A program made the translations under genes and the position numbers. From Symsagittifera roscoffensis (taxonomy: Eukaryota; Xenacoelomorpha; Acoela; Convolutidae), in NCBI RefSeq assembly GCF_963678635.1, contig NC_087070.1:558001-622000 (forward strand): a DNA stretch of 64,000 nucleotides, in the 5' to 3' direction. The notes beneath the pieces were generated by a model. The model saw only the letters and a program-made list of their open reading frames with translations, made no database searches and was not told the origin of the DNA. This document shows positions 20,601 to 30,465 of this stretch, one piece after another (the first letter of the stretch is position 1; each line of letters starts with the position of its first letter).

Positions 20601-21403
20601 TATATTTCTCAATTAATATAGTTTTCAGGTACTTCTCGAGTATATTTCTACACGCTTGACTTTGTAGTTATAGTTTTGGCAAAAAATCTGTGTAAAATAT
20701 TTCTTCGAATGCCGTTCAGACTTAATAAAAAATTCATTGTTTAAATATATTTTTTTTGCAAATTCATTTTTATTGAAAAAACCGCATCTCGTAGTAATGT
20801 GCAAAATGATGCAATAAGCGTCGATAGAAACTTATTAATAGTTTAAAATAACTTATGAATAATTAAAAAAAAAATTTTCAGGAGCAATTTCTGAGACCTT
20901 TTTCACCGCGCCCTACATGTTGATAAAATGAAATTTATTGCGCTCTAATTATCCCAATTGAATCAATTTTCTTTGATCACCTAACGGTGACCATTCGAAT
21001 CGGCGCTACCAAAACTGTACATTTTAAATAAACAATTTCTGTAAAGCGCCTGATTTGTGGACGAATTTATTATTGTCACGATAGCCACAACTTTCAAACC
21101 ACGATAGCCCTACAAAAATGAACAAAGGGTGAGATGTGTTTTAAGGGCGCTAAAATGGCAGAATTTGTCGAAATTTTCTATTTTATTAACTTCCAGATAG
21201 AAGATGAGGCAATAGACATTATGTATTTGTTCAAACAACTGCGGAAGGGAAACATTGAACAATTTGAAACAAGATTTGTTATTCATACATCACCCTCTCA
21301 GTCATAATACCTTGTAAAAATTATGGATTTAGACATTTGAAGATGTGCGGGGGGAGGGCTATCAAACTGCCGTATGAACAACATAAATAAAAAAAAATAT
21401 TAC
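20601..21403. other. Rest of intron 2, no feature recognised
   Basis: AT-rich DNA without clear repeats or coding sequence. The start of the intron (GTAATA at 21403) is at its right end. Confidence 0.4.
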
Positions 21404-21737
21404 TTCTCTGCTTCTCATTTTTAGTGGGTTGCCGGATGACTAAGCTCATTGTAGTCGGATGAACTCCGAGATTATTCTGATTGGTTCCTGCAGCCCAAGC
21501 AGGGCCATCAAGGTCAGTAGTCTTCACTGCTTCCGACGACCCCTGTTGTTTAGTTTTTGCATTCACTGAATTTCTCAAGGCCAAATATTTTGGCAGATTC
21601 GGATTACGCAACCATCTGTCTTCATCCTGTTGCTTAGGAAACAGCTCTTTGTACTCTGGTCTCTGTTGGAGTTGGCCCAGAATCCGGTTATAGAACCCGG
21701 CATAAGGGTCTTTGTAGCCACCAGACTGAAGCGAGCC
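21404..21737 (-). CDS. Exon 2 of the unrecognised spliced gene
   Basis: The acceptor is excellent (CTTGTCTTTTTCAG, then GGC). The exon is 334 nt, phase 0 in, and leaves one base before a GTAATA donor. It encodes 111 residues including GGYKDPYAGFYNRILGQLQ, a KELFPKQQDEDRWL segment and PKYLALRNS. A second half, Gly/Asn/Thr-rich with DLDGPAWAAGTNQNN, ends NEKQR. Codon character is clearly coding and unlike the surrounding AT-rich repeats. The preceding intron is 7.2 kb and filled with a LINE and nested MITEs. I recognise no domain. The single Trp-rich motif and short helical segments could be an adaptor-type region, but that is a guess. Confidence 0.7.
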
Positions 21738-22748
21738 CTGAAAAAGACAAGAAACTTATTAAAACATCCGTTCTTTGAGCTTTAAACGTGGAAGGGAAAA
21801 GCGTCACATTATCACACATACCGGAATCTTGTTATTTTCCGAGAAAAAAATTTCTAGAAACTCTACAACAACAAAATTTGCGTTTAACCAGAATATTTGA
21901 AACATGGGGGCGGGGATGATGGGGTGGCAATTGATCTTTTTTCTCACTTTTTCTAACGCATCCAACTTTGTACTTAATATTTGGTTTTGCTCACAACATA
22001 TGATTGCTATAAGAGTAAGAATTTGCACGTTTACCTGTACCCAACGAAGGCTGTTTTTCTAGATAGAAATGTTATATAGATTAACAAGCCAAATTTTTTT
22101 GACTAATGATCTATTTCTTTTTTTATTTTAGTATTAAATAATTTCCGGAAAGAAATAACCAGAAATCAGTTTATTGCTCAGCTGCAACGACAAAAACATG
22201 CTTCGAGTATATACAATAGCCTAGCCTAAAGTTCAAAGTACGACGAATCACTATTTGAAGTTTTTTAATGCAACAAAAAATTTCTGGACGCGACAAAAAA
22301 GTTTTTTCACAAGATTTTTATTTGCAAATTGCTTTTAGAACAGTTTTTCAGCAAATTTAGAGCTTATTTTTTCAACAATGTGGGAAACTGAACAGGTGAG
22401 CTTGAGTTTTCCTTTAGGAGGAACTCAAAAGTTCTTCTGATGGCTTAGTAGTGGTGTTGTCCTATGATTACTTCTACACCATAGAACTTGATCATCGTCG
22501 TCTGTTTGTTCATCAAAACTGGTAGTTCAGTGGGGTTCGGCAAACTCTTCTGTTCGTGGCCTTGATTTTACTGTACATGCGATTGGTTAGAGGCCTAAAG
22601 CTGCTTTCTTTTTTGGTTTTCAATACCAATCTGTTTATCAAAATTGCTTCCACTTTTCAGATGGCATGGACTAATGCGGCTTTTTAATTGTGTATCGCAT
22701 ACTTCTTTCCTTTTCTCAGCGTGTTTTTAGCTACAAACCAGCGTAAGT
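21738..22748. other. 3' end of intron 1, no feature recognised
   Basis: Contains a pyrimidine tract before the exon 2 acceptor. The 74-codon frame at 21804-22028 has no recognisable features. Confidence 0.4.
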
Positions 22749-23473
22749 TTACACTCTTAAAAGTTGTATTTTGAGACTACCTTTGAAGTTTTTTTCTGAT
22801 TTCTCAATTTTCAATTTCATTGGCAGTTCATCCCAAAGATACGGCCCGCAAGAAGAAAAAAAAAACCTTTTTCCATATGCTGTTTTTACGTTTGGCAGAA
22901 CGAGTCGATTTTGAGCTAGATAAAATGGGATAATGTCAGAAGCAAACAAAAATTTTTGCGTTAGAATCAGAATTTTGGTCAACAGGTAGTACCCAGTGTA
23001 AATCGTGTACAAAATGGTAATGCTGTTTGAGTCAGATTTTTCTGCAGGAAAGCATAAAAACACTGCAAGCCTGAACTCGGTTGTAATCTTCTCCATATTT
23101 ATAACGACACCTGTGTTTTTGAACCAGTGTACAACCAGTGTACAACTTTTTTGAACCAGTGTACAACGTTTTTGAACCAGTGTACAACTTGATTGAGATC
23201 TTTCTGTATATCGACCGTTTTCTCAGATGTACTCAGAGAAACCTATAAAAGAGATTTGTTTGCGTAAATCTGGTAATAAAAACTTGTTTTCATGAGAACG
23301 TCATGCAGCAGTATTAAGTAGATAGAAAAACGTAGCGGCCCAAGGAGAGATTCTTGCGGAACTCCAGTTGAAAGGAAAAGTTGTTTGATTAACAACTTTT
23401 CATTTTCACGCATTGACTTCTTTTGCTTAAGTATGACATACTTAATTCTAGGGCGCACCATCTTCGAATTCAA
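22749..23473 (-). pseudogene. LINE reverse transcriptase, C-terminal half (degenerate)
   Basis: The minus frame at 23473-23243 contains STGVPQESLLGPLRFSIYL, which matches the [19 protein letters not shown] block of jockey/CR1-type RTs. It is followed by IYANK where YADD is expected, so a catalytic Asp is lost. The frame at 23096-22749 is the typical C-terminal end, with NRLVLPNVKTAYGKRFFFSS, a GPYLWDELPMKLK block and a final FKGSLKIQLL. The two are separated by a frame-broken interval with the GTGTACAA direct repeats near 23.13-23.19 kb. The N-terminal endonuclease part lies at 24.8-26.0 kb, separated by an inserted palindromic element. Confidence 0.75.
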
Positions 23474-23604
23474 TTTTGCATATGATCTTTTTCAATTTTT
23501 TTAATGCTTAAGAGTATCAACGGCAGCTGATTTAATGCAATTAGGATTATTAGTTTTCGTTGGTCTAGAATTGTCATCATTTCAAAGGAACTGTTTACTA
23601 GGGC

Positions 23605-24770
23605 GGTCTTGGTCGTATAAAACCCCGGGTTGACCTCCATAGACCGAAAATGCTAATCATACAATTTCATACACTTAGTCTATGGGAAACTGCTCGTCAT
23701 ACAAATTTCATACATTTTTGCAAAATGAGTTTAATCGAATTTCAAAGGTATTTTATAGTTGTTTTGGTATCGAAAATGGTATCTCTTCATTAAAAAAAAG
23801 GAAAAAAAATAGTATGAAAAAAAAATGCTAACCATACAATTTCCATATATGGAAATTGTATGATTAGAGTTTTTTTAAATTTTTTTTTTTGTGAAAAAAA
23901 AAAGCTTTGAACAATCAATTCAACTGCTGGCAAAACATTTAAGCGTTTTTTGGGCTGCTACGACTGAAAACTTTGACTTTTTGTTATTTTTGTTTTCTGA
24001 AAAAAAAACACTAGTCATACAATTTCCATATATGGAAATTGTATGACTAGCATTTTTTTGATGGCGACGACAAAAATTTTTCCCAAAAATTTGAAATTGC
24101 CCCCAAAAATTTTTTGTGTTTTTTTTTCCAACCGCAAATTGATTTTCGTATTCAAACAAACATTTTTTGAAAAAAAAATTTTGTATGCAAAATTTAATTT
24201 TTTGTGCGTATAACGTAGTCCTGGATATACTAATATTGGATTTTTTTTTCCTTTTCTCTTCATAACTTTTTTCGAAAACGCTTTAAACTCTTCTTTCTTT
24301 TGTATGGCCTGTTTTTGTATGCCTTGATCAATGTCTGGTAATTTAAAAATTCCAATTTTAGAAATAATCATCTTTGAAAATTTTTGCCAAAATTTAAAAG
24401 TTCATTACTTTCGTTATATTATTTGTCTGAGACAGAAGTTACACTTATCAGGCTGTTTCCAATGCATTTTTAATGCGAGATGGCCAAACCGTTGGTTACT
24501 ACGCTTGAGTAATCAAGGTTTATGTCATTTGTGTTCGGTTACGAACACAACCAAAAAGTTTTGAGAAATTAAAATGTAAAAAATCAATATTTTTGGTTTA
24601 TGGAAAAATGCTAGTCATACAATTTCCATATATGAAAAAAATACTAATCATAGACCTTTCATGCAATTTTCTGTACGTATGGAATTGTATGGAAAGTGTA
24701 TGACTAGCATTTTTCCATATATGGAAATTGTATGACTAGTATTTTTGGTCATCCCGGGACGGTCTGTAAG
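23605..24770. mobile_element. ~1.15-kb palindrome-rich element inserted in the LINE
   Basis: It is bounded by GGGCGGTCTTGG...CCCGGGTTGACC on the left and GGTCATCCCGGGACGGTC on the right, an imperfect terminal inverted repeat. Inside, the palindrome CTAGTCATACAATTTCCATA plus its complement recurs (23828-23867, 24011-24050, and broken copies at 24610-24745). A small relative ends at 26.88 kb with TCAGCCCGGGTAG. No transposase is seen and the target duplication could not be defined. Confidence 0.55.
24011..24050. repeat. Perfect 40-bp palindrome
   Basis: CTAGTCATACAATTTCCATA is followed without a spacer by its exact complement. The copy at 23828-23867 differs by one position. Confidence 0.9.
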
Positions 24771-24799
24771 CTGATTGGCAATATCTAGCAAAATGTTAA

Positions 24800-25999
24800 T
24801 AGAATGATACTCACTTAGAGTTCAGAGTCTAGATTTGGTTTCTTGAGATGAAGCTTGAAGAATATTTTTTTGTAACAGGAAGGAAAAACGGAAGAACTAA
24901 CCGATTGGTTGATAAAATGAAGTCGGAAAGGGCTCCCTGCCGATTTACTGTTAACTGGTAACGTTGCGTTTGATTAGTACTCAATTGCATTTATTATTGA
25001 AGAGATATCCATTTCCTGTTATTTAAAATTTAAAACACTGCAAAAAATTTTCGTGAAATCATGTTTTCAAGCTTGTTGGTATTCATCAGCGATGAAATCA
25101 TTAAATTGATTCGCTACTTCTTGAGCATCACCAAGTGTTAAAAGGTAGAGTTTTTATTTTTTAATCCTGAGCAGGTTGCCTAGTTCTCTGAATTATGATT
25201 TAGTTGTGTCAGACCTATCTAGTTGATTTTTGAATTATTGAAGTTTCTGTGCCAAAAACAAATCTTTCAATAATTTCTCTTGAACAGATGTAGATTTGTT
25301 ACCGATTTTGTTCTTCAATATTTTTGTTCCGACTTACGTTCCTTTTTCCTTTCAAATCGGTTTTTTGCGTCAAAAACCTGAAAGGCTTCCCATTTTTTTG
25401 CACAATTTATTTTGTGAGTTTTGATCAATTATCGTTTCAACGACCTGTTGAAATGCTTCTGCAATTTGATTCACTTCATCCGATTTTTGGTTTAGGCTGA
25501 CGTTTTCATGTTAATCGTTCTTCATTTTCTTTAAAGCCATTTTCATCTTATCTATGACCTTTTTTATAACTTAATTAGTAATTGACAGAGGGATGACTTT
25601 TTTCTTGTAAGAATGATATCCGGCGGTGATCAGAAAACAACATACGTTTTAATTGCATTGGTTTAAGTACATTTTTAATTGCATAGTTTTAATCGGATAG
25701 ATCATTCTCTGCTTGGGTGATGACCAAGTCGAGGATCTTGTTTTTATCATGAGTTGGTGCTGTAATATGTTGAACTAAACCAAACTCATGCATGTATTCT
25801 AGAAGTAAATTAAACTCGAACAAGTTGGTTTCATGAAGTCACAAAAATTCTTCATGTTTCTATTACGTGGCCGATTTAAAGCAACCAACACAAAACTGGA
25901 TCTTCTGGTAATGCAATTGATGGCATGCACTTCGAAATCCAATTTTAAAACAGACTGTTTAATTGTTGTTTCGAAATAAGCATTTTTACAGTCCTGCAC
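24800..25999 (-). pseudogene. LINE endonuclease and linker region (degenerate)
   Basis: Around 25999-25799 the frame has SSFVLVALNRPRNRNMKNFC, the YRPP-type block of apurinic-like LINE endonucleases. Next, in other frames, come LLLEYMHEFGLVQHITAPTH and KILDLVITQAEND, the canonical LDLV block, and LFSDHRRIS, the catalytic SDH motif (~25620). Near 25.1 kb VANQFNDFIADEYQ matches the FN-x-F linker before RT. Together with 23473-22749 this is one jockey/CR1-like LINE on minus, heavily broken. Confidence 0.7.
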
Positions 26000-26447
26000 A
26001 AAAAACTTTCAAAGAAAAAAACAAACTTCAAGAAATTTTTCTCTCAAATTTGGCTCTTTTCAAGCTCTGTTTTGAATTTGGTGGGGACTAGAAAAAAAAC
26101 TCAAGTTTCCGTTGCGAAAAAATTTACATGCAAATATTGATTGTTTTTGTCTATAAAGTAGTCCAGGCTGCATTTTTCATACCAAAGAATAAAAGTTGCG
26201 TGAAAATGCTTGTGCAAATTCCTAATGATTTTATACTATTATATACACTTCAATCTGGCCACTTTTTTGGTTTAGTAAAAATATTGGCTGAAACTTTTCA
26301 AGTCATATACAAAAGTTCGACGCTTTTGTTCATAATTCTGAGTGATATGTGAACTACGATATCACAGTTATCATTCAAACACCGAGTATCTATGAGACTG
26401 AGACTTCTGCCCTTCAACCAAGAGGGTTTCTTGTGTTACAAATTCGC
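26000..26447. other. Intron DNA between the LINE and MITE cluster
   Basis: Possibly upstream LINE sequence. The plus frame 26128-26352 is AT-rich and unrecognised. Confidence 0.35.
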
Positions 26448-26665
26448 GGCTCTTTTCCAGTTTCCCCCTTTCAAAATACCGAGTTTTATGTTTGATTTAC
26501 GTGCTATTGCGGCTAAATGCGTGATGTTACGCTGTAAGTATGAAGAGCAAATCTGTTCAGCATTGTCGATTTGTTCACCACGCCAAATTTCATTGCATTA
26601 TGACAACTTTCAATAGACTTTTTTAAATTGAATTTGAAAGGGTGGGGGGAAACTGGAAAAGAGCC
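26448..26665. mobile_element. MITE family 1 copy (218 bp)
   Basis: Terminal inverted repeats GGCTCTTTTCCAGTTTCCCC and its complement. The interior is the reverse of the 32663 copy. Flanks AAATTCGC and AAAATCCC match at six of eight positions, as expected for an old duplication. Confidence 0.75.
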
Positions 26666-26734
26666 AAAATCCCTGGTTAATGTGTTTTCGGACAAAACAC
26701 AAAATATTAAGCAACAATTTGTGAAAAAACGCTT

Positions 26735-26880
26735 GTCATTAAATTTTCATTGATAGAATAATGTTTATCATATAGTTTTCCTACAGTTTTCTGTACATAT
26801 GGAACTGTGCGAAACTGTATGATAAGCATTTTCCATATATGAAAGTTGTATGACAAGTATTTTTAGTCAGCCCGGGTAGC
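26735..26880. mobile_element. Small relative of the 23.6-kb palindromic element
   Basis: It repeats the TTTTCTGTACATATGGAACT, ATGATAAGCATTTTCCATAT and TCAGCCCGGG landmarks of the larger element. Confidence 0.5.
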
Positions 26881-27092
26881 CCTTTTTTGTACTCCTGATT
26901 ATTTTCCATTTTTCCCCTCATATGAATTTCGAAATTGAAAAATAATATTAATGTCGTCATAGTGCTTTGAATTTCTGCATGGTGAACAAACTGACATTTG
27001 TGAACAGATTTATTCTGAATATGTTTTATCGGCTCTTTTCCAGTCCCCCCCTTTGATTTTTTTTCTGAAATTCAATATATGGAAGTCATTTT

Positions 27093-27314
27093 AGCTCTTT
27101 TCCAGTTACCCCCCCCCCTTGATATTTTCGGAAGTTTAATATATGAAAACTTATTTAAAATGACTTTTCATGTTATAAACTGCATTAAAACGCGTCAGCG
27201 TGAACAGGTGAGCAAACTTTCACAACATTTCTTTCATGCAAATTGCCGTGTGAACAATTTTTGAACTCCTTTGTTTTGAAATTTTACGAGGGGGTGGGAA
27301 ACTGGAAAAGAGCC
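27093..27314. mobile_element. MITE family 1b, nested copy
   Basis: Ends AGCTCTTTTCCAGTTACCCC and GGAAACTGGAAAAGAGCC-like. Flanks GTCATTTT and GTCAATTT differ at one of eight positions. The interior has GCGTCAGCGTGAACAGGTGA. Confidence 0.7.
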
Positions 27315-27394
27315 GTCAATTTAAAATGACTTTTTCTAATAAAATTTGCATTAAAACGTCTCAGTCCGAACAAGTGAACAATATTTTACAGTAT

Positions 27395-27850
27395 GGCTCT
27401 TTTTCCTTCCCCCCCACCTGCATATTTTTACATGTTTATTTGTTGGCCACATTGTCCGATTGTTATGAAAACTTCCATACAGACTAATAAGGCCACGACA
27501 AGCATATTTGGTCTTCATATTCAACCTCGTAAAACCACTCGTTACACTAATATGACGTGTAGAAGTAATGTTGTCGTGTGTAAGTAACTGCAGATGTCAA
27601 ATAAAGCATCAATAATTTTCGCCAATTGCTTTTGAAGTCTTGGCTCTTTTTCCTTCCCCCCCCCCCACCTGCAATTTTTTACATGTAAATTTGTTGACGA
27701 GATTGTCCGATTGTTATGAAAACTTCCATACAGACTAATAAGGCCACGACAAGCATATTTGGTCTTCATATTCAACCTCGTAAAACCACTCGTTACACTA
27801 ATATATTGAAGCTCGTGTGAGATGGGGGGGGGGGGGAAGAAAAAAGAGCC
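27395..27850. mobile_element. Composite family 2 MITE, 456 bp, one shared 8-bp duplication
   Basis: It holds a right-truncated family 2 copy (27395-~27560), about 80 bp of other DNA, and a complete copy (27642-27850). TACAGTAT flanks the whole block exactly (27387-27394 and 27851-27858), and there is no duplication around the inner copy. The block therefore appears to have inserted as one unit. Confidence 0.75.
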
Positions 27851-27992
27851 TACAGTATTTCTTAGATTCAAAAAACCGTGTGAACCAATTTTATACAGCT
27901 TAGTTTTTGTATTATTCCGAGGGGGGTGAGAAACTGGAAAAGAGCTTTTTTATTGTAACTTTAAGCGCTTAGCCATAATTACACGTAAAAAC

Positions 27993-28206
27993 GGCCTTTT
28001 TCCGTTTCCCCCCTTTCAAAATACCGAGTTTTATGTTTGTTTTACGTGTTATTACGGCTAAATGGGTGAAGTTAAGATGTAAAGTATGAAGAATAAATCT
28101 GTTCACAGTTGTCGATTTGTTCACCTCGCCAAATTTCATTGCATTATGGCAATGTTAAATAAGCTTTTCAAATTTGACTTTGAAAGGGGGGAACTGGAAA
28201 AAAGCC
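27993..28206. mobile_element. MITE family 1 copy (214 bp)
   Basis: Exact 8-bp duplication GTAAAAAC at 27985-27992 and 28207-28214. Left terminus GGCCTTTTTCCGTTTCCCCC, right terminus GGAACTGGAAAAAAGCC; both are slightly mutated. Confidence 0.8.
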
Positions 28207-28315
28207 GTAAAAACAAATACAAAATTTTTAGTTGGGGAGGTATGAGGGTGGAAAAAGCGGGAAAGTGGAAAAGTGGAAAAGAGCCGCAATCCTTTAAGGG
28301 AAGCCATAAGTGATC

Positions 28316-28558
28316 GGCTCTATTCCAGTCCCCCCTTCGATAGCTCTTTTCCAGTCCCCCTTTGATTTTTTTCTGAAATTCAATTAATGAAAGTCTACTG
28401 AACATTTCTTTTTTTTCTTTCAACTGCATCAAAGCATGTCAGCGTGAACAGGTGAGCAATTTTTTACAATTTTTTTAATGCAAAAAGCTGTGTGAACAAC
28501 TTTTGAACAGCTTTTTTTGTAATTTTATTAGGATGATGGGAAACTGGAAAAAGAGTCC
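28316..28558. mobile_element. MITE family 1b copy, degenerate
   Basis: Starts GGCTCTATTCCAGTCCCCCC, contains a second terminus at ~28342 (AGCTCTTTTCCAGTCCCCC) and CATGTCAGCGTGAACAGGTG inside, and ends AAACTGGAAAAAGAGTCC. The second terminus suggests a nested fragment. Confidence 0.6.
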
Positions 28559-28605
28559 TTTAAGTTTTCGGATAATCACTTTCTTAAAGTCTACTTAAAA
28601 TGTTC

Positions 28606-28805
28606 GGCTCTTTTTCCTTTTCCTCCCACCTCACTCAAACATGAATTTTATGGTCTAACGAGTGGTTTTACAAGGTTAATTATGAGGAAAAAATATGTTT
28701 GTCATGGCATAATCAGTCTGCATGTCAATTTTCACGACAATCGGACAAAGTGAACAGTAACTTCAAATATAAAAATTTGCAGGTGGGGGAAAAGGAAAAA
28801 GAGCC
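28606..28805. mobile_element. MITE family 2 copy (200 bp)
   Basis: Termini GGCTCTTTTTCC and GGAAAAAGAGCC; exact 8-bp duplication AAATGTTC at 28598-28605 and 28806-28813. The flanking DNA joins into a degenerate family 1b element, so this is another nested insertion. Confidence 0.85.
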
Positions 28806-28976
28806 AAATGTTCTTTATGTTGTAAACTGTAATAAAACGTGCCAGCATGAGCAAATGATTAAAATATTACAAAATTTTTTTCAGGCGAATTGGAATTGCC
28901 ATATGAATAGTTTTTCAATAATATATTTTATAATTTTACGATTTAAGGACTGAAAATTGACTTGAAGGTCTCTTAC

Positions 28977-29230
28977 CTCATTTCGTCTTTGACGTCGAGG
29001 ATTTCTGCCTAAAGATGCGGATCCTTGTGAATAATAACCACTGCTATTTCCGGGAGTACCCAAATTTTCAGGAGTTACAAAAATTTCAGGAACTCGTGAG
29101 TCTGAGTGTCTTCTTTGCGAACTGGCTGCTGTTGGCGACCAGCCATTTGGGTCTTGGAAACCACTAGAATTGTCACTCTGTTGTTCATTTTGTTGGAATG
29201 GTTGCGATGATCCGAGAGATTTTCTCCACT
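28977..29230 (-). CDS. Exon 1 (of those seen) of an unrecognised spliced gene: Ser/Gln/Asn-rich region
   Basis: This is the most 5' exon I can support of a minus-strand gene running to 11.37 kb. It encodes about 84 residues rich in Ser, Gln, Asn, Gly and Pro (FQDPNGWSPTAASS, then NSSGYYSQGSASLG), ending in a basic RRQRRNE. It is probably intrinsically disordered. The donor is strong: codon GAG followed by GTAAGAG, leaving phase 0, which matches the next exon. The 5' boundary is tentative: a CAG acceptor at 29233-29231 is possible, but the frame stays open about 40 bases further, with no ATG. Exons with the true start must lie further right, beyond 29.3 kb, and were not found. The family is not recognised. 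Confidence 0.55.
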
Positions 29231-29996
29231 CTGATTTTGAGATCAAGCTCTTGTGTTTATTTATATTAATGCCCCATCAAGCAAAACTTATACACACAAA
29301 CTTACACCGGCTCTTTTAGCCCGCCATCTTTGTCTTTTTTCTAGTTTCCCATCCCCCTCGTAAAAGTACAAAACAAAATTTTTGAAAAATTGTTCATACG
29401 GTAATTTGGATGAAAGAAACGTTGTACTATCTGTTCATTTGTTCACAGTAAATTATAGCCCCCCCCCCCCCCAACCTGGCGAGATGCAAAAGCAAAAAAA
29501 AAAACGAAAAATTGTATGGAACAGAAAGAAGTATGATTGATTCTTACCTAGCGGAATTCTTGTTTCGCAATTTTTGCAAAACAAAAAGTTGGAAGTGTTC
29601 GAAGAAAATGAGAAATATTGGTCAATTCCACAAACATATTAGTGATGCAAATGTGTATTCAAATGGTTGAAATAAGGTATACAAGGTAACCATACTTAAT
29701 GTAAACATTGAAATTAATTATTTGATCTGCCTCTTAGTGTAACTAGAAACCTTTGGGCGGGGGGATCTTTAATAGGAAATGTTGGGGGGTCTATAGTAGA
29801 AAAGGTTATGGGGGGCGGGGCTAAAAATTTTTTGATACTAGACTGGGGGGACTATAATGGGAAACAACCATTCTTTTTAAACAGACTTTTGTAGAATGAG
29901 TTTCAGAAAAAAAATTTAGAGTTGAGACTGAAAAAGAATCCCCTCAATTATATCCGCCCCCATGTCTTCTCATATTGCATAGTTGTGGTAAAAATT
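29231..29996. other. DNA upstream of exon 1, with C-run and G-run clusters
   Basis: A 14-base C-run lies at 29459-29472. From 29755 to 29875 four runs of six or more Gs are separated by ~25-30 bases (GGGGGGTCTATAGTAG, GGGGGGACTATAATGG). No further exon was found. Confidence 0.4.
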
Positions 29997-30210
29997 GGCT
30001 CTTTTCCAGTTCCCCCCTTTCAAATTTGATTTTGAAAAGTCTATTTAACGTTGTCATAATGCAATGAAGTTTGGCGTGGTGAACAAATCGACAAGTGTGA
30101 ACAGATTTGTTTTTCAAATTTTACAGCGTAACATCACGCGTATAGCCGTAATAACACGAAAAACAAACAAGAAACTTGGTATTTTGAAAGGGGGGAACTA
30201 GAAAAGAGCC
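29997..30210. mobile_element. MITE family 1 copy (214 bp)
   Basis: Ends GGCTCTTTTCCAGTTCCCCC and GGGGGGAACTAGAAAAGAGC(C). The interior matches the 32663 copy in the same orientation. Flanking 8-mers do not match, so the insertion site has changed or a rearrangement has occurred. Confidence 0.7.
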
Positions 30211-30465
30211 GGCATATGGACTGATTAGGCCTCATATTTAGTCTAAAAGCAATTAGTTGCTCCAGAAAAATTGCTGCTCATGTGAGATGGGAGGACACCG
30301 AAAGAGCCGTTGCGCCATTATAACGCAAATTTCGTCAGTGTATGTCAAGTGTTTATGTGTGTCAGTGTATGTCAAGTGTATAAAATAATGTCAGCGTATG
30401 TCAGTGTACAAAGGGGGTGGGCAAACGGTAAAGGAGCAAAAAGATTATCTACGTTTTTGTTGAGA

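Larger units (their letters stand above)
27031..27946. mobile_element. Outer MITE (family 1b) carrying two nested insertions
   Basis: The left end is GGCTCTTTTCCAGTCCCCCC and the right end AAACTGGAAAAGAGC. Removing 27093-27314 and 27395-27850 with one copy of each duplication restores an element resembling its inner relative. Outer flanks GTTTTATC and TTTTTATT agree at six of eight positions. Confidence 0.6.

Noticed and set aside
26392-28432. Several 60-110-codon ORFs in the MITE cluster
   Set aside because: They run through element termini and recur between MITE copies.
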